DNA of 35,870 nucleotides from Candidatus Babelota bacterium (GTDB lineage: Bacteria > Babelota > Babeliae > Babelales > Vermiphilaceae). This document shows, in pieces, positions 21,692 to 29,409 of this stretch. A program made the position numbers and the translations under genes. Within the stretch, counting starts at the first letter, position 1, and the number at the start of each line of letters is the position of its first letter. Below the pieces are notes generated by a model that did not search any database, had not been told where the DNA came from, and was given only the letters and a program-made list of their open reading frames with translations. The DNA lies in assembly GCA_003963225.1 (NCBI GenBank), contig RXKB01000069.1:4663-40532 (forward strand). Direction: 5' to 3'.

Positions 21692-23709
21692 TAGCCACCC
21701 CCCTGAGCTGCACGTGCCGCGACGTTGCCCGCGTGGTTATTCTGTCTGGCCGCGTCGTCGGCCTGCTTCTGCAGCTCCAGCTGAGCCCGGAGCAGAGAAA
21801 CGACGTCCTCGAGCAATTTGGCCTGCTTTACAAACTCAGCGTCTCTCAGATTTCGCTGCACCATCGCGTCATATTGGGCAGGATTTCTCGCCATCCCTGG
21901 ACTGCTGCGGAACATTTCCGTGCTGTCGTCTCTTCCCTCTTTGAGCAGCTGTGCTTTTCTCTCAAGGTTCCGCACCGCATTATCGGCGGTCTGCATTCCG
22001 TTGCTGGTGATATCAGCCAGAACACCGTCGACGGTGTTTCCGATCACGGATCCGCCCATCTGCTTTCTGATTTCAGCCATGCGCTCCCGGACGATCGACG
22101 ACTCGGCACCCTTTTTGTCGGCCAGTCGTTGCTGATCGACGACGTTTCCGAAAGCCTGATCGGTTTGAGCGAGTGCAATGGCCTGCGATGCGGTCCGTGA
22201 TTTGATCGCCTCATTGAGAGCAATCATCGGATCCTGAGAAAGTGCAATTCGTGCGGCCGCGAATTGTTTGGCCTGAGTTCCTCCGGACAAAAGTGATTCG
22301 ACAGCGGGCAGAGCTTTCGCTTCAAACGACGCACTGCCGAGAAACCTTTTCCGCATCTCAGGATCCTGCTGCATGCGTGTGATCGTCGTGCCGATATCGG
22401 CACCGCCTGAGAATGCTCTGAGCTGCTTTGCAAGTTGAATGCCGCTCGTGCCTGTCATTGCTCCGGAAGTGTCACCCATGCCGTGCGAAAGCGCCGCGAG
22501 CATTGCACCGGCAGTCTGACGATCTGCTCCGAAATTCATCACGCCACCGATGGCAGGTGTGAAATTCTCGGCAAGGCCTTTGAGATTCTTTGTCCGGCTT
22601 TGTCCCTGCATTTGGAGAAGAAAACCGAGCGCTTGATCTGTGCCGAGGCCGGTCTGCTTTTGCGTGTCGATCGTGGCCGCTGCGAGGCCGGCCATTTCGC
22701 TCGGAGCAAACTTTCGAATTTTTGAAACACTGCCCACGGCATTCACAACGGAATCAACACCGAGATCACCACGCGCCGCCATTGCCTCGTTGATAGCTCG
22801 AGTGACGTTTTCCTCTTTGATGCCAGAGCGTCGACTGAGCGTGCCGATGTTGTTCGTGACGGCTGCCGCATCGGCGCCGCCGAGATTCATGAGCAAAGCC
22901 TCCTGCTCAGCTGCGAGACTGAGGTTTGCATCTTTGCTTTTGCCTTGCCGCTCGATCAGCGCATCATATTCGGCTTTGATCGTGGCAATGACGGCCGCAC
23001 CGCTCGCGAGTCCGGAAACAAAGGTTGCCATTCTCGAAGTGAGCCCACCGATGAGGCCTCCGGATTTGTCGGCCGCTTCTCCGGTTTCGGTGAGTTTCTT
23101 TTGCTCAGCCTCGACTGCGCGTGCATAGTCTTTCGACGACAAAACGCCGCGCTCTTTGAGCGCGTTCAACCGTTTCATCTCGGCCGCAACGCGTTCCTCT
23201 TTGGTGGCATATTTGTCGGCGATCGCACTGGCTTCTCGCATGGCCTGAGCATGATCTCGCTCAGCCTCGGCCGCTTTCTTTGCTGCGTCGGCTTTTGCGG
23301 CCGCGGCCGCTTTGGCTGCCTCGGCCTCAGCTGCATGGTCGCGAGTCGCTTCTTTCATCTCTTTCGCGACTTTGGAATATGCGAGCCGATACTCATCGAC
23401 AGTGATGCGGCCGGCCTGCAGATGGTCTCGGAGCTCGGCCGTTTTCTTTTTGGCCTCTTCGAACGGACTCGCGACACTGTCTTTGATCCGTTGTGCGGCA
23501 CTGTTCAGCTGAGCCATTTGCTGAGTCGCTTCTTTCGTCGCTTTCTCTCTCAGCTTTTGCCACTCGCGTTCCTGAGCGGCCGCGGCCTTCGACTCCTGGA
23601 CACCGAGCCCGATTTCCGCGCGGAGTTTCGCATTCTCTTTGACCATGTTTTGCAGTGCGCGCTGGACGTCCTTTTCGTCCGCTGTCCAGGAAATCGCAAT
23701 ATCACTCAT
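21691..23709 (-). CDS. Tail tape measure protein
   Basis: A 672-aa protein, strongly helical. Residues 1-215 are a charged coiled coil (long runs of Ala, Lys, Glu; AEAAKAAAAAKADAAKKAAE). A Gly-rich hydrophobic segment SRMATFVSGLASGAAVIATI follows at about 226-245, then a tape-measure-like middle domain (GTLSRRSGIKEENVTRAINEAM, ATIDTQKQTGLGTDQALGFLLQMQG), and another coiled coil at the end. Tape measures set tail length and are threaded out at infection; at roughly 0.15 nm per residue this gives about 100 nm. SD AAGGAAA is well placed. It directly follows the frameshifting chaperone gene, as in lambda. Confidence 0.88.
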   Translation of the reverse strand: MSDIAISWTADEKDVQRALQNMVKENAKLRAEIGLGVQESKAAAAQEREWQKLREKATKEATQQMAQLNSAAQRIKDSVASPFEEAKKKTAELRDHLQAGRITVDEYRLAYSKVAKEMKEATRDHAAEAEAAKAAAAAKADAAKKAAEAERDHAQAMREASAIADKYATKEERVAAEMKRLNALKERGVLSSKDYARAVEAEQKKLTETGEAADKSGGLIGGLTSRMATFVSGLASGAAVIATIKAEYDALIERQGKSKDANLSLAAEQEALLMNLGGADAAAVTNNIGTLSRRSGIKEENVTRAINEAMAARGDLGVDSVVNAVGSVSKIRKFAPSEMAGLAAATIDTQKQTGLGTDQALGFLLQMQGQSRTKNLKGLAENFTPAIGGVMNFGADRQTAGAMLAALSHGMGDTSGAMTGTSGIQLAKQLRAFSGGADIGTTITRMQQDPEMRKRFLGSASFEAKALPAVESLLSGGTQAKQFAAARIALSQDPMIALNEAIKSRTASQAIALAQTDQAFGNVVDQQRLADKKGAESSIVRERMAEIRKQMGGSVIGNTVDGVLADITSNGMQTADNAVRNLERKAQLLKEGRDDSTEMFRSSPGMARNPAQYDAMVQRNLRDAEFVKQAKLLEDVVSLLRAQLELQKQADDAARQNNHAGNVAARAAQGGG

Positions 23710-23812
23710 CTCACGATTTCCTTTCTGCTATCTGACAAATTCAACGATTCAAAATCTCAATCCGGATCACGCTGAGAGCTCGCGTGAGCACTCAGCCATT
23801 CTGCCCCGATGG

Positions 23813-24649
23813 TCACGAGCCATTGCTCGCCGCGGGTTGGTCGGTGTTGAGGCCGGAGGCCTCGAGCCCAGAGTTTGCACTCGCATTCGCGGGTGACGAG
23901 TCCGGGCTTTTTTTTTGAGCGTCGTCGTCATCTCTGCTGATGCGTCGGACGGTTTCAAAAACGGCCGGCCAGCCGATCGCAATTTCAATGATCGCCTGCA
24001 CGTTGACGGAGTCGATCACGCGCAGCGCTGATTGTGTCGCATCACAAAAGCGATAACGGAGGGCGAGCACGTCCGTCGCAAACTTCAAAGCACGCTCAAG
24101 GCTGAATTTTTTGGCCGTGCCTTCGAGATAGGCCCATTTCAGATTGAACCAATACTCGGCTTCTTCCCAAAGCTGCCGATATTCGGTTTTGATCGGTGTC
24201 AGCAGCTGGCCGGTTTTGCGGCATCGAGTGAGATCCCTCGGCAGCATGGATCCGGCCGGCTCGCGAATCTCCGGCACGTGCCAGACTTCACCATCGGCCA
24301 AAACTATCGGCACCGTCTGCAGTCGTAACGGGTTGCCGTTGTCCAGGTCATCCGGCCCGGGTGGCGTGTCGCCGCTCCAGCTCACGGCCAGCTCGTCGTC
24401 GATCTCGATGAATTGTTCATCCGATCCGGGCGGAACATACTCGGAGCCCTCCGGCCAAACGGCGAGCCGCAACGAGCCATTGTCGAGCGTGTGCAATGTG
24501 CCATTGCCGTCGACTCGATCGACAATCGCTGCGAGTCCGAGCTTTCGCCATTTCGGGAGCGCAGCGCGAAAGCACTGTCCTTTGCTGATGTCGATCAGCC
24601 CGACAAGTGCGGCCGCGTCTTTTCGCAGATGGTAGAAGAGTTGAGCCAT
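23813..24649 (-). CDS. Tail assembly chaperone (gpG-like), zero-frame product
   Basis: A 278-aa protein between the major tail protein and the tape measure, the invariant position of tail assembly chaperones. The N-terminal about 240 residues look globular (YWFNLKWAYLEGTAKKF, ALRYRFCDATQSALRVID). The zero-frame ending is Ser/Asn/Ala-rich and disordered. A nine-A run near the 3' end forms a slippery heptamer (see the frameshift feature). A -1 shift would replace the last 31 residues by about 50 others. It is longer than lambda gpG (140 aa). It would hold the tape measure during tail-tube polymerisation and be absent from the virion. Confidence 0.75.
   Translation of the reverse strand: MAQLFYHLRKDAAALVGLIDISKGQCFRAALPKWRKLGLAAIVDRVDGNGTLHTLDNGSLRLAVWPEGSEYVPPGSDEQFIEIDDELAVSWSGDTPPGPDDLDNGNPLRLQTVPIVLADGEVWHVPEIREPAGSMLPRDLTRCRKTGQLLTPIKTEYRQLWEEAEYWFNLKWAYLEGTAKKFSLERALKFATDVLALRYRFCDATQSALRVIDSVNVQAIIEIAIGWPAVFETVRRISRDDDDAQKKSPDSSPANASANSGLEASGLNTDQPAASNGS
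23909..23915 (-). other. Programmed -1 ribosomal frameshift site
   Basis: In the zero frame the codons read CAA AAA AAA AGC, so A-AAA-AAA is a perfect X-XXY-YYZ heptamer inside a nine-A run (23908-23916). After a -1 shift the frame stays open for about 50 codons to a TGA at 23757-23759, 48 nt before the tape-measure start, giving a fusion of about 297 aa (23757-24649). The new tail contains WLVTIGAEWL and looks protein-like. Lambda G/GT uses the same device in the same gene position. Confidence 0.75.
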
Positions 24650-24671
24650 GAAAGCCGCCCGCGTTCAGAGA

Positions 24672-24884
24672 TTAGTTTGAGCCGTCGGCGGTGCCGGCGG
24701 TTTCCTCCGGCACGGCCGCGGGCTTTCCGAAATAGACACCGAACGGAACGGCCGGAGGTGCCTCAGCTCGCTCCGGAACGGCCACGGCCGCGGGTTTCAT
24801 TTCGGTCGAAATGACTCCGGAGGCCGGCAGATCGGAGTGAGGATTCAGAGAGACCTCAGCGACAGACGGGCGTTGTTCTTTCAT
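24672..24884 (-). CDS. Small Pro/Ala-rich late protein
   Basis: A 70-aa protein, rich in Pro, Ala, Val and Glu, probably disordered apart from a short VPFGVYFG segment. It lies between the major tail protein and the chaperone, 22 nt before the chaperone start. It contains one copy of the ATTTCG-GT-CGAAAT palindrome (24799-24812) in its coding sequence. Function unknown. Confidence 0.55.
   Translation of the reverse strand: MKEQRPSVAEVSLNPHSDLPASGVISTEMKPAAVAVPERAEAPPAVPFGVYFGKPAAVPEETAGTADGSN
24799..24812. repeat. ATTTCG-NN-CGAAAT palindrome, copy 4 (within small late gene)
   Basis: ATTTCGGTCGAAAT, the reverse complement of the 14-mer at 5192 and 29393, so it is the same sequence in the opposite orientation. 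It lies about 70 nt inside the coding region of the small 70-aa gene and some 150 nt upstream of the chaperone start. Confidence 0.4.
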
Positions 24885-24933
24885 GGCTTCACTTTCAACG
24901 AATGACGGAGAACAAAAACTCAGAATCGATCGA

Positions 24934-25842
24934 CTATGTCAGCGCCAGAGCCACGTCGATCCCCGCGGTCAGCGGTGCCGTTGTGCCGTCCGGACTGTTG
25001 AGGACGCAACGGACTCGAGTCAGCTGTTTTGAGCCGCCGACGGATTCGCAAACGATTCGACCGCTGCCGCCCGTGAACAAAATGTGCTTGAGTGCCGCGT
25101 CGGCTTCTCGCAGACTGTTTTGTTTTTGAGCGATCAGATTGACCTTGAGAGGACCGCCAGCCGTGAGGAATTCAGTATTGTGGAGATCCCAGATATCGGG
25201 ATCGGTCGAGCTGAATGAGACAACCGGCTGAGTCGCTTCGACGGCTGCGAAAACCTGCTCCGTTTCATAGTCGTCGTCGGGCTCGGAGACTCGAGGATTG
25301 AAGGCAATACTCAGATCATTAGTGCCTTCGATGATGTTGCCGCCGACGAGGATCGGGCCGAGGACATAGTTTTCGATCGCAGTCGTGTATGAGTCGAGCG
25401 CAGAGTTGCCGGCGTAAACGAGAGCGGCCGTCGCTCCGTTTTTCAAAAGCACGACACGGATCTGAGCCCTCGCTTTCTGACGATTCCCGGCCGTTATCGT
25501 GTTGATCACTCCCATGCTGGCCGAGGCCGTCCAGCACGCGTGCACGGTCGAGGCAATTGCAACCGGTCCGGATTTGTTCGCGACTTTGCGGCCGAAGAGT
25601 TTCGCAATGCCAGCATCGCCACCAGCGACACCCAAAAGCGTCAGCGCGGACTTCAATTGATCGGTCGTGTAAGCCACATCGGGCCGGACTTGCAGAGCAC
25701 TATTGAACAGCGGCACCGTGCTGCCGACGGGTGTCTCAATGAGGTCCTGCACGTTGGAGGCCAGAGCCGCGTCCTGCAACATGTGAAACAGAGTGCTGCC
25801 GAGTTTCACGGCGTACAGTTGCGAGGTTTTCGTCAGGGACAT
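24934..25842 (-). CDS. Major tail (tube) protein
   Basis: A 302-aa β-rich protein with a strong SD (GGAG, 8 nt), upstream of the chaperone and tape measure, the standard place of the major tail protein (lambda V). Segments such as AQIRVVLLKNGATAALVYAGNSALDSYTT, LGPILVGGNIIEGTNDLSIAF and TEQVFAAVEATQPVVSFSSTDPDIWDL suit a tube-forming β-barrel with additions. A single such gene without a sheath gene argues for a long non-contractile tail. The function call rests mainly on gene order. Confidence 0.72.
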   Translation of the reverse strand: MSLTKTSQLYAVKLGSTLFHMLQDAALASNVQDLIETPVGSTVPLFNSALQVRPDVAYTTDQLKSALTLLGVAGGDAGIAKLFGRKVANKSGPVAIASTVHACWTASASMGVINTITAGNRQKARAQIRVVLLKNGATAALVYAGNSALDSYTTAIENYVLGPILVGGNIIEGTNDLSIAFNPRVSEPDDDYETEQVFAAVEATQPVVSFSSTDPDIWDLHNTEFLTAGGPLKVNLIAQKQNSLREADAALKHILFTGGSGRIVCESVGGSKQLTRVRCVLNSPDGTTAPLTAGIDVALALT

Positions 25843-25876
25843 TGATCAGCTCCAAAAAAGTGACGGGGTTGATGAT

Positions 25877-26518
25877 CTAACGGAAATCGGTCGTGATGGT
25901 TTCAGTCGGAGCTTTCAATTGTTCGACGGCATAGGCCTTGCCGATCTTTGCGAGTACTTCTTTTTCGCGTTCCAGCAGTCGAGTCACTTCCTGAGCGATC
26001 GGCGGTTGATTTGGTCGGCGTGGTCGGTCCGGCGTGTAAGGCGTGCCGGGCATGACAAGTTTGAACCGTGTCTCGAAAGTGCGGATCGTGGCAACCTGCA
26101 GCACCTGCTCGCGAAGTCGGCCCGTGTAGACCAGCGGGCTCCGAGCATCGCCGGCCTCGCTCAGCATGCGATCGCGTGTCTCGCGAAACTTGTGCCAGAA
26201 CACATCCTCGGAGAATCCGCGATTCGCTTTGAGCCCCTTCGGCATCGACCGAATTGTCTCGGCCAGAATTTCGTCGTGCGTGATGCCGCGGCCTTTGGCA
26301 CGAAACCAGGCTTTTTGTTTCTCGTATTCCTTCGTGCGGAATTCGTAACGATAAACCTGTTGCGCGTTTGGCTTGAAGTGATCCGGCAGCATGTGCTGAT
26401 GCCAGTGCATGCCCATCACGCGAAACGTGCCGTGCCGGATGCCGCGCCACCTCCGAACGGTCACACCGGCCGGACGTTCCTCGACAATTCGAATATAATG
26501 AATTAAGCCGCCAGCCAT
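25877..26518 (-). CDS. Minor tail / tail completion protein (gpZ position)
   Basis: A 213-aa basic protein with several His and Trp (RRWRGIRHGTF, MHWHQHMLPDHF), a segment SPLVYTGRLREQVLQVATIRTFETRFKLVMPGTPYTP, and a helical C terminus (QEVTRLLEREKEVLAKIGKAY). A central TGxL/R...V followed by β-strands and PYA/PYT recalls gpG/HK97 gp10- and lambda Z-type neck proteins, in which the small domain after TGxLR forms the ring. It comes three bases after the preceding gene, upstream of the major tail gene, fitting a head-tail or tail-completion role. Confidence 0.62.
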   Translation of the reverse strand: MAGGLIHYIRIVEERPAGVTVRRWRGIRHGTFRVMGMHWHQHMLPDHFKPNAQQVYRYEFRTKEYEKQKAWFRAKGRGITHDEILAETIRSMPKGLKANRGFSEDVFWHKFRETRDRMLSEAGDARSPLVYTGRLREQVLQVATIRTFETRFKLVMPGTPYTPDRPRRPNQPPIAQEVTRLLEREKEVLAKIGKAYAVEQLKAPTETITTDFR

Positions 26519-26521
26519 ACA

Positions 26522-26875
26522 TCAGCGGCCTCCCGACTCAAGACTGTTTCGCCAATCGGCTGAGCTGATCTGATCGTGATGCCAGCCGCGCACCTCGTTA
26601 GCGAGATTCGTGAGACTGTCGGCAATTCTCATCGCGGCATCGTGGCCTGCTTTGGCAGATTCCGTGCGAGCTTCCGTCTGTCGGCTCAGCTCAGCGAAGA
26701 ATGCGTTGCGAGATTCGACGTGCGCTTTGTCGCGTCTTTCTTCGTTGCGGTCTTGTCGGTCGAGATAGGCCGGCACAGCTTTCACGACTACCCAAACAAT
26801 GAGCAACAACATGACAGCCACGGCCGTCAGATTTCCGATCGCAACAAATTGGCCGAGCCCGTTGTCAGGATTCAT
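26522..26875 (-). CDS. Single-pass membrane protein with coiled coil (unassigned; possible lysis role)
   Basis: A 117-aa protein with one strong hydrophobic segment (about 15-36, LTAVAVMLLLIVWVVVKAVPAY) followed by a charged helix rich in Arg and Glu (residues 38-90), with no signal-peptide cleavage site visible. Topology would place the coiled coil in the cytoplasm or periplasm depending on the N terminus. One-TM proteins with coiled coils can be holins, i-spanins or virion-associated membrane factors. It is unexpectedly placed between neck genes, overlapping the upstream stop by ATGA, so I do not assign lysis with confidence. Confidence 0.7.
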   Translation of the reverse strand: MNPDNGLGQFVAIGNLTAVAVMLLLIVWVVVKAVPAYLDRQDRNEERRDKAHVESRNAFFAELSRQTEARTESAKAGHDAAMRIADSLTNLANEVRGWHHDQISSADWRNSLESGGR

Positions 26876-27363
26876 TCTTCGACTCCCCAGCTGATTATGA
26901 TCTCACCCTGCCACCATGCGGAAAGGCCCTCGTCTTCGTCCGGAGCCGTCACCCATGAGCTGCGCACAATCGGCGTTTCGGGTGTCTCGAAACTGTTGAA
27001 CAGCACCGGCGCCTCATGCGCTTTGTCGGCCATCTCTGAAATGAGCTGATAAAACAGATCGCCGAAATCGGAGTAACCTTGTTTCTCATCGTCGCCGCCC
27101 GTGTCGGCCGCATAGACCCACAAAGCGATGCGGCCGGAGGGATCGAAATTTGACCCGCCTGCAGCTCCCGTTTTGTTGATGGTCTTTCCGCCTCGCAATC
27201 CGAGCACGGCGACTGGCAAAGCCGGTGCGTTTCTCAATGGCCAGCAAACTCGATCGAGCAGATCCGCGCCGCTTTGGCCCGTCCATGTTTGCCAGACGGT
27301 AAGCGTTGCCATCCATGCCTGGATGGCCTCGAGCTGCTTGAATTCGGGCGATTGATAGGACAT
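26872..27363 (-). CDS. Tail terminator-like protein (gpU position)
   Basis: A 163-aa α/β protein: an N-terminal helix (SPEFKQLEAIQAWMATLTVWQTWTG), then β-strands (ALPVAVLGLRGG, GRIALWVYAAD), a helix (FGDLFYQLISEMADKA) and a C-terminal strand WWQGEIIISWGVEE. Size, fold order and position between the gpFII-like protein and the major tail gene fit the tail terminator family (lambda U). It starts three bases after the preceding stop. Assignment is by fold pattern and synteny. Confidence 0.6.
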   Translation of the reverse strand: MSYQSPEFKQLEAIQAWMATLTVWQTWTGQSGADLLDRVCWPLRNAPALPVAVLGLRGGKTINKTGAAGGSNFDPSGRIALWVYAADTGGDDEKQGYSDFGDLFYQLISEMADKAHEAPVLFNSFETPETPIVRSSWVTAPDEDEGLSAWWQGEIIISWGVEE

Positions 27364-27366
27364 TGA

Positions 27367-27738
27367 TCAGCGGTCCGGAATTGCGTTGACGTTGCCGACT
27401 GTTTTGGTGACTTCCGCGTTGGCTTCAAAATCCCACTCGAGCCCGTCATTGCTGACGGAGGACGGGAGGATCTTGAAAACCAGCGTCTCACCGGCGAGCT
27501 GGAGCGTGTCACCACGTCCGATCTCGGCGACTTGCGAAACCCTCAGCAGGCCTCGCAGCACGTGTGAGCGGCTGCGAGCTCCTGTCTTGTCTTGCGTCGA
27601 TTGTGTGCGGTCATTCACAAGCACCTGCACGGTCGATCCGGATCCGCCCGCGGGCGTATAGGTCGCATCGATTCCCTGCAGCTCATAGAGTGCATCGAGA
27701 GCAGTCGCGGCCGCGTCATCGTGGGCGGATCGGTTCAT
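27367..27738 (-). CDS. Head-tail attachment protein (gpFII-like)
   Basis: A 123-aa β-rich protein with an N-terminal helix, then ATYTPAGGSGSTVQVLVNDR, LRVSQVAEIGRGDTLQLAGETLVFKIL. This order (Y-T-P-x-GG, variable strand, then a G-D-x-L-x-x-x-G-E-x-x-x-V core) is characteristic of the lambda FII/head-closure fold that seals the portal after packaging and receives the tail. It is the first small gene after the major capsid, consistent with that role. SD is CAAGG. Confidence 0.72.
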   Translation of the reverse strand: MNRSAHDDAAATALDALYELQGIDATYTPAGGSGSTVQVLVNDRTQSTQDKTGARSRSHVLRGLLRVSQVAEIGRGDTLQLAGETLVFKILPSSVSNDGLEWDFEANAEVTKTVGNVNAIPDR

Positions 27739-27769
27739 TGTTCAGGCCTTGAGAATTACCCGCGCGGAA

Positions 27770-28732
27770 TTAGTTGAGCACCACCTGGATCGCAGACTGC
27801 CAGCCGAAGAGGCCGGCCGCTCGATTGGCTTTCGCACCAAACTGCCACATGTCTTTGTCGTGCTCGTAATCGCTGCCCTCGGCCTTTTTGGTGAGCTCGA
27901 GCCCTGGCTGCTTTTCCTGCAGGATCACAGCCGGAATCTGCGCATCCTCCCGGAAGACATAGAAACGATCGGTTGCCGTGAGTCGAGCCGTCGGCATCAC
28001 GTCGATCTGGAATCCGGTATCTTTCAGCGGATTAGTGATCGAGGTTGAACCGCTCGCGAGCAGTTCTTTCGATACGGCTGCACGTGCTGATCGAGCGTGA
28101 TTGATCGGGCAGAGAACGAGGAACTTTTCAGCGTCCTCATTCATCGGCTCACCCTGATCATCTTTGAACGAGAAAAAGTGATTGCAGGCCGCGTTGATTG
28201 CGTTGGCCATTTCGACCGCGGTCGGAGCAGCCGGCGTTGAGATGTCCAGCTCACTATAGGTCGAGTTTGTCAACAGATTTGACAGCGTGCCGGAATCGCC
28301 AAACGAGTGCGACGCGCTGAAAAAGTTTTGCCCGTCATAGGTCAGCGTCGACGTGCCCAGCGGCAGCAGGTCGCAGATGAGCTTTGCCCAATGCGTCTCG
28401 GATCGAGCTGCGAAACCATCGACACGACGCTGCAGCATGCCGCTCGAGTCGAATCGCCAATTGTCGACAAAGTCTTCGACGGTGGCCTCGTATTTCTTGT
28501 TGACGAGCACCAGCGTTTCAACCAGCAATCGCCGAGCATCACGGCCGGCAATCCATTCGCGGAATTGTGGAGTCTGCGAGAGCAGCGGATATTCTTCGGA
28601 CTTCTGCTCACTTTGATCATTACGCAAAGCGATGCGATTGACCCAGCTGGCTTTCGCCAGGCCTTCGATCGCCGCGTAGATCATGCCCATGATGGCCTTT
28701 GAGCTCAGAGCGGCCGTTGTCTTTCGAGCCAT
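27770..28732 (-). CDS. Major capsid protein (Mu gpT-like)
   Basis: A 320-aa protein that follows the Mu-type major head subunit gpT pattern: SSKAIMGMIYAAIEG near the N terminus, YDGQNFFSASHSFGDSGTLSN in the centre (equivalent to the F-x-x-x-H-x segment), AEKFLVLCPINHARSA and the ending FGAKANRAAGLFGWQSAIQVVLN. It should adopt the HK97 fold and form the icosahedral shell, with the upstream protease/scaffold gene supporting assembly. The gene has a 157-nt structured leader. A gpT-like capsid behind a lambda-type portal and terminase indicates module exchange. Confidence 0.85.
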   Translation of the reverse strand: MARKTTAALSSKAIMGMIYAAIEGLAKASWVNRIALRNDQSEQKSEEYPLLSQTPQFREWIAGRDARRLLVETLVLVNKKYEATVEDFVDNWRFDSSGMLQRRVDGFAARSETHWAKLICDLLPLGTSTLTYDGQNFFSASHSFGDSGTLSNLLTNSTYSELDISTPAAPTAVEMANAINAACNHFFSFKDDQGEPMNEDAEKFLVLCPINHARSARAAVSKELLASGSTSITNPLKDTGFQIDVMPTARLTATDRFYVFREDAQIPAVILQEKQPGLELTKKAEGSDYEHDKDMWQFGAKANRAAGLFGWQSAIQVVLN

Positions 28733-28889
28733 TGGAGGAACCTTTCAATCCTCCGTCACGTCACATTGTTTTGAACCTAACCTCGGCCAGGGAGTAAAGA
28801 GCCGGAGGCTGATAGCTATTTCAGCGCCCCGGCCTCCCGTGACGGAGACAAATAGAATTTGCAGAGGTGCGATCAGAGACCGCTTTCAA
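28733..28889 (-). promoter_or_regulatory. Structured leader of the major capsid gene
   Basis: In the transcript, CTCCGTCACG (28847-28838) can pair exactly with CGTGACGGAG (28760-28751), enclosing a second stem (about 28833-28801). The same middle arm, as GGAGGA (28754-28749), can instead pair with TCCTCC (28739-28734) beside the start codon, placing the SD AAAGG (28745-28741) in a small loop. The two pairings exclude each other, a layout seen in translational switches. There is no gene in this stretch. No known riboswitch class is recognised. Confidence 0.55.
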
Positions 28890-29327
28890 TCAGCAGGTCG
28901 GCACAAATTTGATGATCACGTTGCCGTTTGCGTCGATGTCGTGCACGGTGCCTTTTCGGTCGGTCGTCGTCATTGTCGAGCCGGGATCGGTTCGAGTCAG
29001 GTCGGCATGGTTGTCGGTGGCTCCCCACACCGGATCCCCGACGTTGGCCAGCGCGGTCGAAGCAAAGACCGGCACCGTGAGATAATATGCGCCATGGCCG
29101 CGGAGCACTTGCACGCGAACAGCTCCGGCCGCTCCCGCGGAGTTGTCGACGGTTTCGAGAGCATGGCCGGCGAAAAAGTCGCCAGTCGCATAAGGCCGAG
29201 CGAGGCCTCCGGCCTGAGTGATGCCGACCATGGCACCGAGCAGAATGATCGTCGCCGCTGCGACGGGTGGCGTGGAGATCTCCGACTGGTTGTGCCGGAG
29301 CGTCTGAATTGTGGTCAGTGCGCCCAT
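28890..29327 (-). CDS. Capsid decoration protein-like
   Basis: A 145-aa, β-rich, Gly/Ala/Thr-rich protein located between the protease/scaffold gene and the capsid gene, like lambda gpD. It reads TIILLGAMVGITQAGGLARPYATGDFFAGHALETVDNSAGAAGAVRVQVLRGHGAYYLTV, the pattern of DUF2190/decoration-type proteins that stabilise the shell at three-fold axes. SD GGGAG. The hydrophobic TIILLGAMVGI stretch is more likely a β-strand core than a membrane helix. Confidence 0.75.
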   Translation of the reverse strand: MGALTTIQTLRHNQSEISTPPVAAATIILLGAMVGITQAGGLARPYATGDFFAGHALETVDNSAGAAGAVRVQVLRGHGAYYLTVPVFASTALANVGDPVWGATDNHADLTRTDPGSTMTTTDRKGTVHDIDANGNVIIKFVPTC

Positions 29328-29392
29328 GATGTTTTGGCTCCCAAAGTTTACACGAGAATTGAAAAGTGATTCTGATGAGGTGCGGCTGCGAT

Positions 29393-29406
29393 ATTTCGAC
29401 CGAAAT
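29393..29406. repeat. ATTTCG-NN-CGAAAT palindrome, copy 5 (intergenic)
   Basis: ATTTCGACCGAAAT in the 82-nt gap between the protease/scaffold gene and the decoration gene. With the following CAATC it is identical over 19 bases to the copy upstream of csrA. Between the head genes it could influence transcription of the decoration and capsid genes. Confidence 0.5.
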
Positions 29407-29409
29407 CAA

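Noticed and set aside
23767..23988. +1 frame after the A-run in the chaperone gene
   Set aside because: The zero-frame codons make the -1 shift the expected one, and the +1 peptide is Arg/Pro-rich and unlike protein.
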